64,000 nucleotides of DNA from an uncultured Schlesneria sp. (GCA_903858935.1 CAIOKO010000061.1:27919-91918), one strand, 5' to 3'. Counted from the first letter of the stretch, positions 16,308 through 25,705 are shown. Numbers and translations: made by a program. Notes: a model not told the origin generated them from the sequence alone.

Positions 16308-18374
16308 TCACGTTTCGCTGTGGCAATCAGTGATTTCCACAAAGGTGTCGTAGAAGCCGCTGCCGCCTCCCCAGTCGGTGGGTTCTTCCGGCGTCAAGGT
16401 GTTGACCGAATTGAGATTGCCTTCCGCGTCACCAAGCCCCCCAAACGGCATCCAGGCAAGTCCCGGTCTGACTCGGTCTGAGATCCGGCAGATCGCTTTC
16501 ACTGTTCCCTGGTCATTGAAGACTTTGACCAATTGGCCATCGTTCAGGCGTCGCCGGCCGGCATCAGCCCCGTTCATCTCGACAAACAGAATCCCTTCAC
16601 GTCGACGGTGTCGGTCGATGTGCGCGTAGCTGGAATTGAGGAAGTGGAGAGTCTTTCCTGTAATCAATTGCAATTGGCTTCCCGTTCCCCGCCGAATTTC
16701 CCCAACAGCGGGTAGCGGATCAAGTCCCCGAGCAAACAATGCTTCCGAGTAGAGTTCCGCTTTGCCCGATGGGGTGGGAAAACCTCCCTTGGCAAATGGT
16801 CGCCAGTCGCGGTCGTGGTTCAATCGGACATAGCCTTCTTCCCACAGTCGTTCGTAGGTGATCCCCTCCAACCAGGGATGACCACTGGCCAGCACGGTCC
16901 GCAGCAGCGATTCATCACTTTCGAACAACCAGGATTCGTCCCGACCGAGTGCTTTTGCCAGCCTCCTGAAGAATTCCGTGTTCGACACCGATTCACCCTG
17001 AGGCTCGATGGCGGGGCGATTTAACGACAGGTAGTGATGCCCCCATGCGGGAACGATGTCCAGGGACTCGATCTGACTTGTAGCGGGCAAAACGTAGTCC
17101 GCATATCTGGCCGTCTCGGTGACAAACAAATCGTGCACTACCGTTAACAGATCCTCTCGAAGTAATCCCTCGCAGATCTTCTGCTGGTTCGGGGTCGTGA
17201 CCGCGGGGTTGCTGTTGTAGACACAGAGACTGCGGATCGGCGGGGCGAGTTCGCGAGAACAAAGATCACGGCCGAGATCCCGCATGTTCAAGGTTCGTAC
17301 GCCGGGTTTGTCATGTTGGGGCATCCAGACTCCGTCGGTGTCCAGCGTCGAAAATTGTAATGCTCCAGTGGATCGTGCAAGTCCCCCACCCCGGTCTCGC
17401 CAGGCTCCCGTCAGAATCGGCAGACACGCGAGCGTTCGATACATGGTGGCACCGTTGTGGTGATGTTCCAGTCCGATCAAGGGACGAAGCAGCGAGGGCC
17501 GCGTCGAGGCATACTCCCGAGCAAACCGTTCAATCTCTTCCGCCGACAATCCCGTGATCGATGCGACGGTTGCAGGTGAATACTTCTGAACCCGTTCGGC
17601 CAATTGTTCATAGCCGATCGCGTACTGTTGGACATAGTCGTGATCGACTAGATTGTCGCGAATGATGACGTGCATAATCGCCAGCGCGAGTGCGCCATCG
17701 CTGGCAGGTTTCAGGGCCAGATGCCAGTCGGCCTGGTCTGCGGTTTTTGTTCGAACCGGATCAATCACGACAATCTTTGCCCCGCGTCGCCGGGCTTCGG
17801 CGATAACGGGCCATAGATGCAGATTGGTGACGATCGTGTTGGTTCCCCACAATACGATGAACCGGCTATGAACCAGCTCTTCGGGATCGACTCCGTAGCC
17901 GCACCCGTTGGTCGCGAAGATTCCTTTTCCAGCCACTTCACCGCAGAGGGCGCGTTCGAGTCTCGAGCATCCCAGCAGGCCGAATAAACGCTGACCCAGC
18001 GACGCCATCTGGATCAATCCCTGATTTCCAGCAAAGCTGTAAGGAAGGATCGCTTCGGCACCAGATTCGGCGATAATCGACTTCCAGCGCCCTGCAATGT
18101 CGGTCAGTGCTTCGTCCCAGGTGGTCCGGACAAACTGGCCGTCCCCTTTCTTCCCCGTCCGCTTCAGCGGATAGAGCACTCGGTCGGGATGATAGACACG
18201 TTCAAGATAGTGATTGACCTTGGCACACAGCGTGCCGCGAGTAAAGGGATGGTTGGGGTCACCATACAACCGCTCCGCCTTGCCGGAACGAGCCTCAACG
18301 ATCCAAGTGCAGGTATCAGGACAATCGTGACCACAGGCACCACGAATCACGGTCAATGAATCATCACTAGACAT
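16308..18374 (-). CDS. Molybdopterin oxidoreductase with N-terminal 4Fe-4S domain
   Basis: A 688-residue member of the DMSO-reductase superfamily. The ATG at 18374 was chosen because AGGA lies upstream and the cluster motif then begins at residue 14; the longer frame adds 51 unlike residues. Cysteines at 14, 18, 22 and 50 (C-x3-C-x3-C-x27-C) bind a 4Fe-4S cluster. Nearby GNQG and the ERALCGEVAG motif lie where the Mo ligand is expected; the Cys there is a candidate ligand but this is not certain. The C-terminal 120 residues form the dinucleotide-binding domain (LITGKTLHFLNSSYAHID). No Tat signal, membrane or Fe-S partner subunit is adjacent, so it is probably a soluble cytoplasmic one-subunit enzyme of unknown substrate. 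Confidence 0.85.
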   Translation of the reverse strand: MSSDDSLTVIRGACGHDCPDTCTWIVEARSGKAERLYGDPNHPFTRGTLCAKVNHYLERVYHPDRVLYPLKRTGKKGDGQFVRTTWDEALTDIAGRWKSIIAESGAEAILPYSFAGNQGLIQMASLGQRLFGLLGCSRLERALCGEVAGKGIFATNGCGYGVDPEELVHSRFIVLWGTNTIVTNLHLWPVIAEARRRGAKIVVIDPVRTKTADQADWHLALKPASDGALALAIMHVIIRDNLVDHDYVQQYAIGYEQLAERVQKYSPATVASITGLSAEEIERFAREYASTRPSLLRPLIGLEHHHNGATMYRTLACLPILTGAWRDRGGGLARSTGALQFSTLDTDGVWMPQHDKPGVRTLNMRDLGRDLCSRELAPPIRSLCVYNSNPAVTTPNQQKICEGLLREDLLTVVHDLFVTETARYADYVLPATSQIESLDIVPAWGHHYLSLNRPAIEPQGESVSNTEFFRRLAKALGRDESWLFESDESLLRTVLASGHPWLEGITYERLWEEGYVRLNHDRDWRPFAKGGFPTPSGKAELYSEALFARGLDPLPAVGEIRRGTGSQLQLITGKTLHFLNSSYAHIDRHRRREGILFVEMNGADAGRRRLNDGQLVKVFNDQGTVKAICRISDRVRPGLAWMPFGGLGDAEGNLNSVNTLTPEEPTDWGGGSGFYDTFVEITDCHSET

Positions 18375-18722
18375 TCCGGATTCCTGCCATGGAGAACCAA
18401 CCAGCACGGGAACAGCCAAAGATGGACACGTTGCGAAACGGTCGTAACAAACGTGGCTACGAATTTCCAGAGCCGAAGCCACGACTCTGGGGACACATTC
18501 GATGGAGACTGCCAGTTTGGAGAACACGGCAAGGAAAGCGTTCCGCGACTTTTGGGAAGGTTTTTCTTAACGCCAATATAGGCAGAGTATTATACGTCTT
18601 GCTATATCACGGTTTCGTCAGCACGAGAGAAACGGAGTGTGTCCTCGGCCAGTCACGTTTTACTCACGAAGGCGGAGTTGCAACCGGTGGCTTTGAATAA
18701 TGAGAGGAATAACCACGTTGGA
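18375..18722. other. Divergent intergenic region
   Basis: The upstream region of both the molybdopterin oxidoreductase (minus strand) and the SUKH pseudogene (plus strand). Promoters of both should be here, but no clear boxes, repeats or RNA genes were found. Confidence 0.4.
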
Positions 18723-19167
18723 ATGGTAGCGCCCCCCCCAGCCTCGGAAAGCGAGGTTGAACAGTTCGAGAAGAATTCAGGAATTCAACTGCCACGTTGT
18801 TACCGATGCTCCCTAATTATTGTCGAACGGTGGACAGCCATTTTCCGAAGTGGTGTTTCAGGTAGACGAGGGGGGCGAATGCGTTATGCTCAGATGCCTG
18901 TATAGCCTGTGCAATGACGAGTCCGGGGTCGATTTGACCGCTGCTTACGAGGAACTCAAGGATGACATTGTCGCAGGATTCTTTCCGATTGGTGAAGATC
19001 CGGGTGGAAATTTAATTCTGCGTTCCACTCAAGGCGATGACGGTGACGCAATTTACTTCTGGGACAGGCTCGGATTTCTTGCGAATCGCCTGGGTAAAAG
19101 CCGGTTTCGGATTACGATTAATATCGAAGAATTTCATGCTTCCCTTCATTCGGTTGTGGACGCCTAG
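18723..19167 (+). pseudogene. SUKH (SMI1/KNR4) family gene broken by a one-base insertion
   Basis: Two overlapping frames together make one SUKH domain. The first, from the ATG at 18723, reads MVAPPPASESEVEQFEKN, then GIQLPRCYRCS, the classic opening of the domain, and then goes out of register. The second frame supplies SNGGQPF, later GFFPIGEDPGGNLIL, DDGDAIYFWDR and the end at 19167. Removing one A from the CTAATTATTG run at 18814-18823 joins them as RCYRCSLLLSNGG, a good match to the family. SUKH proteins often act as immunity proteins against contact-dependent or polymorphic toxins; no toxin gene is adjacent. An eight-C run at 18732-18739 is a second site where reading errors could occur. 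It may be a real pseudogene or a sequencing error. Confidence 0.78.
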
Positions 19168-19467
19168 AACACTCCGGACCATAGGGACGCTCCTTTTTTC
19201 AGCGATCCGTCGGTCGAGACCCGCGAAAAAGCGGTGCCCCCATTTTAACCTGAAAACTCCAGCCTCATCATTGGACCTGTTCTTGCTTATTGGCATTTGC
19301 ACTCGCTATTCGCAATGCGTGCTTCGAAGAGGGCGTTCCCAAGCTGGTGCTTGGGAACGAAATAAACCGGATAAAAATCGTTCGCTGTGCCTCATCCATT
19401 GTGAAGGATATGCTTCATTCGGGTTCAATCACCTCAACGCACAACAACGCCTCCAGTTCGGTCTTGT
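19168..19467. other. Intergenic region with hairpin repeat
   Basis: The spacer between the SUKH pseudogene and the histidine kinase. It contains the hairpin listed separately at 19334-19359; no gene or terminator is otherwise visible. Confidence 0.4.
19334..19359. repeat. Perfect 11-bp hairpin of the CGTTCCCAAGC type
   Basis: CGTTCCCAAGC (19334-19344), loop TGGT, GCTTGGGAACG (19349-19359). Hairpins with this GTTCCCAAGC core are dispersed intergenic repeats in many bacterial genomes, so this is probably one member of a multi-copy family rather than a terminator; it has no T-run. Confidence 0.65.
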
Positions 19468-20994
19468 ATGAACGGTCAGCTTCGGATTAACCGTCACTTC
19501 ATTTTCAAGATTGCCGCTCCGACGATCGCGATCAGCGGACTGCTTCTGGCACTCGGGGTCATGGCAGCGTGGAGCGTTCAGTCTCAGCATTTACGAAGTT
19601 CGGAATTAATTGCCCATGAGGTTCATGGAATTCTGGCCGCTCAAGATCTTTATATTGCCATGCGTGAAATCCGGCATCAGCTTCAGCAATATGGACGTAG
19701 CCGCGACAGGCAACATCTGGACGAAGTTCAGAGAATTGAGGAAAAAGCAGTCTCGTACATGACGTATGCTGAAACACATTCACTGACTGTTCCCGAGCGC
19801 GAGGCCATGCAGGTTGTAAGGCGAGCGTGGGCGGATTTCTCCGGACATTTCCAGGAATTCATGGCGAATGTCCCAGAAACAAAGCTTGAGTCAGAAGCGG
19901 CAATCGATCGACTGCTGGTGGACATTAGCGAGGTCGTCGAGCCGGCCGACGAATTTCTAGCACTCAATCGAAATGTGGTCGACACAACAAACGAGGCCAA
20001 CCGTCATACGGCAGAACAATCACGCCAGGGTTTTCTGCTGCTGGGAATTACAGGAGGAGCGGCAGGGCTGATCGCCGGATTACTGATCGCCCGAGGCGTC
20101 AGCCAGTCGATCGTCCAGTTAGACGTCAGCGTACGAGGTGCAGCAGGCCGAATGTCGGATGTCGTTGGCCCGGTCAAAATTTCGCGAAGTGGCGGGTTTC
20201 GAGAACTCGAAGCGGGCCTGCAGGAAGTGGAAAGCCACATTACAACGATCGTGGAGCGATTACAGCAACGAGAGCTTGAGGTACTGCACAGTGAGCAACT
20301 TGCGGCCATCGGGCAACTGGCCGCCGGTTTGGCTCATGAGCTTAGAAATCCACTCATGCCCATGAAAATGTTGGTCCAGGGAGCGATTGATCGCGATGAT
20401 GGGGTGGGGTTGAATGGTGAGCAGCTGCTTGTCGTCGAAGAAGAAATCTCGCGACTTGAACATTCCATTCAAGATTTTCTCGATTTTGCTCGACCACCAA
20501 CTCTTGAAAAATCGCCGCTCGATATTCGTCTGGTCGTTGAACAAACGGTCGAACTTGTTTCTGGCCGTGCCGATCGCCAGCGAGTTCAGATCCTCGATGA
20601 CTTTCCCAACGAACCAGCCATGGTTGAGGCCGATCCGGCTCAACTGCGCCAGGTCGTCCTGAACCTCCTGTTGAATGCTCTCGATGCTATGCCGGACGGT
20701 GGTCGAATCGACGTAACAATTTCCCAGACACGCCCCCAGGGTTGGCAAAAAAAGCCTGAAAAGGGTTCGACCAAAGCCTGGACTCTGCTTTCCATCCACG
20801 ATTCTGGCGAGGGATTTGCAACGGAAATCCTTGATCGACTGTTCGAACCCTTCTCCAGCACGAAAGAAACTGGCACCGGCCTGGGAATGTCGATCTGCCG
20901 ACGAATCGTCGAGGCGCATGGCGGTATCATTACTGCATCAAACAGTCCTCAAGGGGGCGCTGTGATTGATGTGTCGTTGCCACCCATCGAGTGA
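19468..20994 (+). CDS. Membrane sensor histidine kinase (NtrB/HisKA type), orphan
   Basis: A 508-residue sensor kinase. Helix 1 is about residues 12-34 and helix 2 about 187-209, enclosing a 150-residue periplasmic sensor region that looks all-helical. A HAMP-like linker leads to the HisKA dimerisation helix with the phosphorylated H290 in the LAHELRNPL box. The ATPase domain follows with an N box (LNLLLNALDAMPDGG), G1 (DSGEGF) and G2 (GTGLGMSICRRI). It would autophosphorylate and pass phosphate to a response regulator, but none is encoded beside it; the next gene is convergent with a 16-bp gap. The signal sensed is unknown. Confidence 0.92.
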   Translation: MNGQLRINRHFIFKIAAPTIAISGLLLALGVMAAWSVQSQHLRSSELIAHEVHGILAAQDLYIAMREIRHQLQQYGRSRDRQHLDEVQRIEEKAVSYMTYAETHSLTVPEREAMQVVRRAWADFSGHFQEFMANVPETKLESEAAIDRLLVDISEVVEPADEFLALNRNVVDTTNEANRHTAEQSRQGFLLLGITGGAAGLIAGLLIARGVSQSIVQLDVSVRGAAGRMSDVVGPVKISRSGGFRELEAGLQEVESHITTIVERLQQRELEVLHSEQLAAIGQLAAGLAHELRNPLMPMKMLVQGAIDRDDGVGLNGEQLLVVEEEISRLEHSIQDFLDFARPPTLEKSPLDIRLVVEQTVELVSGRADRQRVQILDDFPNEPAMVEADPAQLRQVVLNLLLNALDAMPDGGRIDVTISQTRPQGWQKKPEKGSTKAWTLLSIHDSGEGFATEILDRLFEPFSSTKETGTGLGMSICRRIVEAHGGIITASNSPQGGAVIDVSLPPIE

Positions 20995-21010
20995 ATTAGA
21001 TAAAAAATAC

Positions 21011-22660
21011 TTACCTGCTGCCGCCTGGCTGTAATCGGAACGAAGATTCTTCCAGGTCGATTAACTGCCGGTATTTTTGCACGATTTCCGGCGTGGCGAC
21101 CAAAGGGAGATTCTTCTCTAGAACGATGATCTCCAAACCCTTGATCAATCGTCTGAATTTCACGTCGCGAAGTTCGTGTTCCTCCGCTTTTCTTGCCGAC
21201 TCTTCGGCCTGAAGCCGACGCTCGTCATAATTTTTCCAGCTCGGCAGTTCTCTCACTGCTGCCAGCAGTTTTTCTTGATTTTCGGGCTTTAGTAACGCAG
21301 ACCCTTCCCAATTTTGTTCATCGCCCAACTCGGGCCATTTCTCGGAAATTTCCCGCAAGAGATTCCGACGACCAGACCCCGCTCGACCTCGACCGCCTCG
21401 TCTCGGGGGTTGCGGTACGGATTGAAGATGTTTGTCATAGATCGTGAAAACGGCCCTGCAGTCATCTTCGAGTTTGAAGCCAAGTTTTTGACTAAGTTCG
21501 ACAACAATCCGCCTTGAGACTGGCGGAGCTTGATCAACCAAGCTTTGCAAAGTTCCTTTCACAGATGCCAGGTTGAGCGGTAATTTTTTGGCGGCCCCTT
21601 GCGACTCCGTCTCGGGTAAAGCATCCGATTTACCGTCAGTTTCTTTTTGTGAACGATCCTGATCATCATCAGGCAGGCGGCTATAGGTCCGCAGGTAAAC
21701 ATCCGACGTTCTTAATGGAATATCGATCGTGTCACCGACTGTTACGGCATAGGCGTACGCTTCGGCAAACGAGACTTCACCATCACCATTAATGTCGCAA
21801 CTCGCAATTGGAACTCCATTACGGCTACGACCGGCAATCGCGCCCCAGAAATAGCTGCTGAATTCCTCGTCGTGTTTAATATCGGGGCGACATCCGGCAG
21901 CCGGAAGGTAGTGTTGTTGAGCAAAAAATCCCGCACGAAGATGTGCTGAAAGTCCTTTCGAAGAATCCATCTCGTTGAAAATCGTCCGAGCGAATCCCCC
22001 GCAATAACACTGAGCCATCACCATCAACACGGGAACCTCAGGCGGCATTTCGTCCAACCATCGAGCAAATTCGCGCGCCGTGATTCTTTTGCCGTTCCAG
22101 CAATCGATGGTCGTATTATACGGGTCAGCATCCGAACCCGCACTTCCGTGTGCAGTCACATAAATAATCAATCGGTCCTTTCGCTGGGCCCCTTTTATCA
22201 ACTTTTGAAGGCTGGAGCGGACGAGTACCGGATCAATCGCTCCTGAGATCTTCGGCACCCGGTGATTTCGATATTCAACGGTTGCTCGATCACTTCCACG
22301 ATGAAGAGATGCGAGCAATTGAAAGGCCTCGCTCGTCTGGCTAGAAGAATTCGATGCCAGCACCTGCAAGTCGGAAGATGTGTCATGTCCATCTGCAAAA
22401 AAGATATCGTGCAACCGTGAACCACCGTGTTTCTCATCGAGAACACGCTGGAAGAAGATCACGTTGGCTTCCAGCGATGCTTGATTCCCCTCGGGGTTGT
22501 AGCCGCCACCGATCGTCAGGAAATAGTCGGTGGCGCAAAGCGAATGGCTGCAACCAGCCAATATCATTAATCCATAAATTAAGTGTAACATCTGATCTGG
22601 GAGAACTAACCTGCCAAGTGACCCAAGTACGATGAATGGTTTCATCTCAGTCATCGTCAT
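21011..22660 (-). CDS. Lipoprotein with C13/caspase-like protease domain and an EF-hand
   Basis: A 549-residue protein from the ATG at 22660, which has GGAG nine bases upstream and follows the stop of the upstream gene by 23 bp. It begins with a signal peptide ending in the lipobox LMILAGC, so the mature protein would start at C37 and be lipid-anchored. The next 210 residues contain a caspase-fold protease core of the C13/legumain kind: the histidine at 171 in YVTAHGS and cysteine at 218 in MAQCYCGGF form the candidate dyad. An EF-hand-like loop, DINGDGEVSFAEA, follows at about 275 and could bind calcium. The last 200 residues, polar and partly coiled, contain a Gly/Arg-rich stretch and resemble no known domain. 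It is probably cotranscribed with the YfhO-like gene. Activity is inferred from motifs. Confidence 0.72.
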   Translation of the reverse strand: MTMTEMKPFIVLGSLGRLVLPDQMLHLIYGLMILAGCSHSLCATDYFLTIGGGYNPEGNQASLEANVIFFQRVLDEKHGGSRLHDIFFADGHDTSSDLQVLASNSSSQTSEAFQLLASLHRGSDRATVEYRNHRVPKISGAIDPVLVRSSLQKLIKGAQRKDRLIIYVTAHGSAGSDADPYNTTIDCWNGKRITAREFARWLDEMPPEVPVLMVMAQCYCGGFARTIFNEMDSSKGLSAHLRAGFFAQQHYLPAAGCRPDIKHDEEFSSYFWGAIAGRSRNGVPIASCDINGDGEVSFAEAYAYAVTVGDTIDIPLRTSDVYLRTYSRLPDDDQDRSQKETDGKSDALPETESQGAAKKLPLNLASVKGTLQSLVDQAPPVSRRIVVELSQKLGFKLEDDCRAVFTIYDKHLQSVPQPPRRGGRGRAGSGRRNLLREISEKWPELGDEQNWEGSALLKPENQEKLLAAVRELPSWKNYDERRLQAEESARKAEEHELRDVKFRRLIKGLEIIVLEKNLPLVATPEIVQKYRQLIDLEESSFRLQPGGSR

Positions 22661-22683
22661 ATCGTGATACTCCATCGTGCGGC

Positions 22684-24954
22684 TTAGCGACGTCGCAGCA
22701 AATGATCTAACAACGTTGGATGCCAGAATCTCAAATGTGCGACCGCGGCCAGCACAAATAATGCCACCGAACTGATTGCAGCACCATAGAGAAAACTGAC
22801 TGGTCGGTAAGTCCACAAATAACTGCCTCCTTCCACTGGACAGTCGACCGCACGAAAAAGACCCTGCTGCTTAGCAGTCACAGGATCTCCATTGCGAGAG
22901 ACAGTCCATCCGGGATAGGCGAGTTCCGTCAAGACTAATGATTGCTCCCCCTGATGATTTCCTTCGACAACGACGCGACGCGATCGACTGCCAAAGCGCC
23001 TTCCGCTTTCGGCGTCGACCGGAATCGGTTCACCGCCCACATAAGCTCGGCCAGGGAATAGGGGAGAATCCCCTTCTGTCCCCCTTGTATGAAAACGATA
23101 AAGGTGGATCGGCTCGGCGCGACCCCAGACCCGGTTGAGGAATGGATCAACCCCTTTCCAGATGAGATCGACCTGCCATGACGTTTCTTCCAGCGGCTCA
23201 AAATTCAGGACATGTGTGACGCCAGATTGGCTTAACCATTGCAGTAATTCTGGCGAACAGCCAGTCGGTTTTCCGTTGGGAAGCGGCTTTTCTCTTACTG
23301 GCATTGCCAGTGTCGGATCGACATATTCAGCCGGTGCGATCCCGAGATACCATGGGACGCATGATACTCCGAGCAGGTTACAAACATTGGGGCCCGGTGC
23401 TAGCAATCTCGACAACCGCGGTTCAGCAAGCAGTCGCTTACGGACTTCACTGGAGTCGCGAAAAGCAATCGCTGGAGTTGAAGTGATATAGGTATATTTA
23501 ACCATCCGGCTGACCAGCCAAAGGTCACCGCAGGTCGAACTGAATACCAACAACAACACGAAATTACGCCAGAACAGAGTCGAGCTTCGCAGGCTGAATT
23601 GACTGAGTGTCTGGCCAGCAAGCAAGGCTATTGCCAATGTCGTCACGATGCCATAACGGCCAGGCCCACGGAAAAAACTGAACCCGGGGAGCGATAATCC
23701 AATCGGTAAGAGCCAGCCCGTCGCATAAACCAGACCCAGCAGGCCGGCGACCAGCCAGTATCCGGTTGTAAGATTGATCATCAATTCGGCAGGGTGAGGC
23801 CGTTCTCGAGTCACGACATTGATGCGAGCGCCGGCTTCGCTGTTCAACGGGAGTTTCGCCCTCCCGGTAAATGCACGTATCCAGCCGAGCAGGGCAAATA
23901 ACGCCATCGCGATGGGAACCATTCCACAATAGACATGAGCCTCGACTTTGTTCGTACCCGCACGGAGTGCCCCAAATCGACAGGCACGGATTGCCTCGTC
24001 CAGATCTTGATTAGGTCCGAACCAGTGCCACGGCGCGACGAACTCGGCGACTTCACGTACGATGTTGTCTTCATCGATCGACTGAGGGCTATACCAGCAC
24101 CACGGCACAATCAGTTGCGAGATATAAAGCGGCGGCATATGTCCATACGCCGGATCATATTCGTCGCTTGTAATGACACGGGTGCTGCGCTGTTTTAATT
24201 CCCAGGTCGGCACAACCTGGATTCCTGCCAGGCAAATTCCTGCGATTCCCGCGAGGACCAAACCCAGAGCCGCTCGTTTTCCGCAGGGACCGTCGATAGG
24301 ACAGGTTCCTCCACACTTTTGACGTTGCTCGATCCATAGCCGCCAACATCCATAGGTCGCGACAAGTAATTGCGTGATAAACGCCAGATGATAATGTCCG
24401 GCAAGCAACTGCATGCCGAGTGCACCACTCATTCCTATGGCATACCGCCACCATCGGGTTTGCAGAAATGATTCAACGCACCAGAGTGCCACGGGAAGCC
24501 AGGCCCCAGAAAGAATGGCCCATTCAAGACAGGCACGCGGGGGAAACCAGCCATACGTGAATATCAGTGCGGCGAAGCAAGCGCCGATATCGTTCAGCCC
24601 TGACCGTTTTGCAAACAGTGATGTGGCGACAAAACAAATCACATAGTGCAGCAAATGCTCAATGTTGTACGCCGTATTCAGATCGAAGAACCAATAGAAC
24701 AGCAGGTGAAACGGATATGCGGCCCCCGTCTGGCTTTCACCCAGGACGGGATACCCGAATCCCGACAGATCGTTCCAGAGGGGATACTCGCCCGCCCTTA
24801 ATCTGTCAGCTAAAAAAGCTTTCTGGGGGAAGAAATAAGGATAGAGATCACCACCAATGAAGCCGGCACCGCCGTAAAGCGGCCACCAAAACAGGAACGT
24901 CATCGCTACGGCGACGAACAACAGCATCAATAACCTGTGGGACTGGATTAACAT
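22684..24954 (-). CDS. YfhO-like polytopic membrane protein
   Basis: A 756-residue protein with about a dozen hydrophobic segments, first at residues 8-30 (LMLLFVAVAMTFLFWWPLYGG) and last near 725-745. The opening GGDLYPYFFPQKAFLADRLRAGEYPLWN and LAGHYHLAF match the YfhO family, whose members resemble GT-C glycosyltransferases and act on lipid-linked or wall polymers. A large extracytoplasmic region lies between about 460 and 720, including VVEGNHQGEQSLVLTELAYPGWTV, a typical YfhO C-terminal motif. It ends 23 bp before the protease-like lipoprotein gene on the same strand. Substrate is unknown. Confidence 0.78.
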   Translation of the reverse strand: MLIQSHRLLMLLFVAVAMTFLFWWPLYGGAGFIGGDLYPYFFPQKAFLADRLRAGEYPLWNDLSGFGYPVLGESQTGAAYPFHLLFYWFFDLNTAYNIEHLLHYVICFVATSLFAKRSGLNDIGACFAALIFTYGWFPPRACLEWAILSGAWLPVALWCVESFLQTRWWRYAIGMSGALGMQLLAGHYHLAFITQLLVATYGCWRLWIEQRQKCGGTCPIDGPCGKRAALGLVLAGIAGICLAGIQVVPTWELKQRSTRVITSDEYDPAYGHMPPLYISQLIVPWCWYSPQSIDEDNIVREVAEFVAPWHWFGPNQDLDEAIRACRFGALRAGTNKVEAHVYCGMVPIAMALFALLGWIRAFTGRAKLPLNSEAGARINVVTRERPHPAELMINLTTGYWLVAGLLGLVYATGWLLPIGLSLPGFSFFRGPGRYGIVTTLAIALLAGQTLSQFSLRSSTLFWRNFVLLLVFSSTCGDLWLVSRMVKYTYITSTPAIAFRDSSEVRKRLLAEPRLSRLLAPGPNVCNLLGVSCVPWYLGIAPAEYVDPTLAMPVREKPLPNGKPTGCSPELLQWLSQSGVTHVLNFEPLEETSWQVDLIWKGVDPFLNRVWGRAEPIHLYRFHTRGTEGDSPLFPGRAYVGGEPIPVDAESGRRFGSRSRRVVVEGNHQGEQSLVLTELAYPGWTVSRNGDPVTAKQQGLFRAVDCPVEGGSYLWTYRPVSFLYGAAISSVALFVLAAVAHLRFWHPTLLDHLLRRR

Positions 24955-25162
24955 GCCGACAGTTTAGCAATCTGCAGTATTGCCGCGAACCGAGTTTCGC
25001 TTCAAATACTTGCCTTAACGGGACCTGAAATCGATTGCGAAGGTTTAAGCCTCGTTGTGAGTGATCCGGAGACGTGGGTACAATTGGCCACTTCGGCGGC
25101 ACATTCTGAAATGTGTGATCAGCGTGTTCGATCGTCCGTGTTTTTGGAATTGGAGAACTGTG

Positions 25163-25555
25163 ATGAAACGACGTGAATTCTTGGCGTTGGGTGTTGCGTT
25201 TGTGGGACTGGCGGGGCTAGCCCACGCTGCGGACAAACCAGATCCAACCGGAACCTGGAAATGGTCGATCACATTCAATGATCAGACCCGTGATGTCACG
25301 CTGAAGTTAAAACTTGACGGCGACAAACTGACAGGGGCAATGCTCGGTCGCGATAATCAGGAAACGAAAATCGACGATGCAACATTTAAAGACGGCGAAG
25401 TCGCCTTCTCGGTCACTCGCGAACGAAACGGGCAGAAGAATACCACAAAGTACAAGGGCAAACTTGATGGCGATGCGATCAAGGGGACAATCGAAATGAC
25501 TCGTGATGGCAATACAACAAACCGCGATTGGAATGCGAAGCGAGAAAAAGCCTGA
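25163..25555 (+). CDS. Small Tat-exported beta-rich protein
   Basis: A 130-residue protein. The ATG at 25163 has GGAG at 25152-25155 and starts a Tat-type signal (KRREFLALGVAFVGLAGLAHA); the longer frame from 25061 was rejected. The mature 108 residues alternate short strands with turns (PTGTWKWSITFNDQTRD, LKLKLDGDKLTGAMLG, KYKGKLDGDAIKGTIE), the pattern of a small lipocalin-like barrel that is common in planctomycete genomes as a hypothetical protein. Two hairpins lie between it and the sulfatase downstream. No function can be assigned. Confidence 0.75.
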   Translation: MKRREFLALGVAFVGLAGLAHAADKPDPTGTWKWSITFNDQTRDVTLKLKLDGDKLTGAMLGRDNQETKIDDATFKDGEVAFSVTRERNGQKNTTKYKGKLDGDAIKGTIEMTRDGNTTNRDWNAKREKA

Positions 25556-25566
25556 TACATCCATCA

Positions 25567-25594
25567 CTTGAGTCGTAGTAAAATGCGACTCAAG
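25567..25594. repeat. 9-bp hairpin
   Basis: CTTGAGTCG (25567-25575) and CGACTCAAG (25586-25594) pair perfectly around a 10-base loop, 12 bp after the stop of the preceding gene. There is no T-run. Confidence 0.65.
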
Positions 25595-25625
25595 GTGGAA
25601 TCTGGACTCTCTACGAAGGTAAAAC

Positions 25626-25659
25626 ATGGACAGGTTTGGCCCACGCCAAACCTGTCCAT
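25626..25659. repeat. Perfect 15-bp hairpin
   Basis: ATGGACAGGTTTGGC (25626-25640), loop CCAC, GCCAAACCTGTCCAT (25645-25659). It lies 46 bp upstream of the sulfatase start and just ahead of its ribosome binding site. It could be a terminator of unusual type or a 5'-leader structure of the sulfatase mRNA. Confidence 0.75.
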
Positions 25660-25705
25660 TCCGTTTATCGATGTCTCGATCGCCGAATCACAGAGGAACT
25701 TCAAT

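Noticed and set aside
18375..18527. N-terminal extension of the molybdopterin oxidoreductase
   Set aside because: Would put 51 unlike residues before the Fe-S motif; no Tat signal results, and the shorter start has a ribosome binding site.
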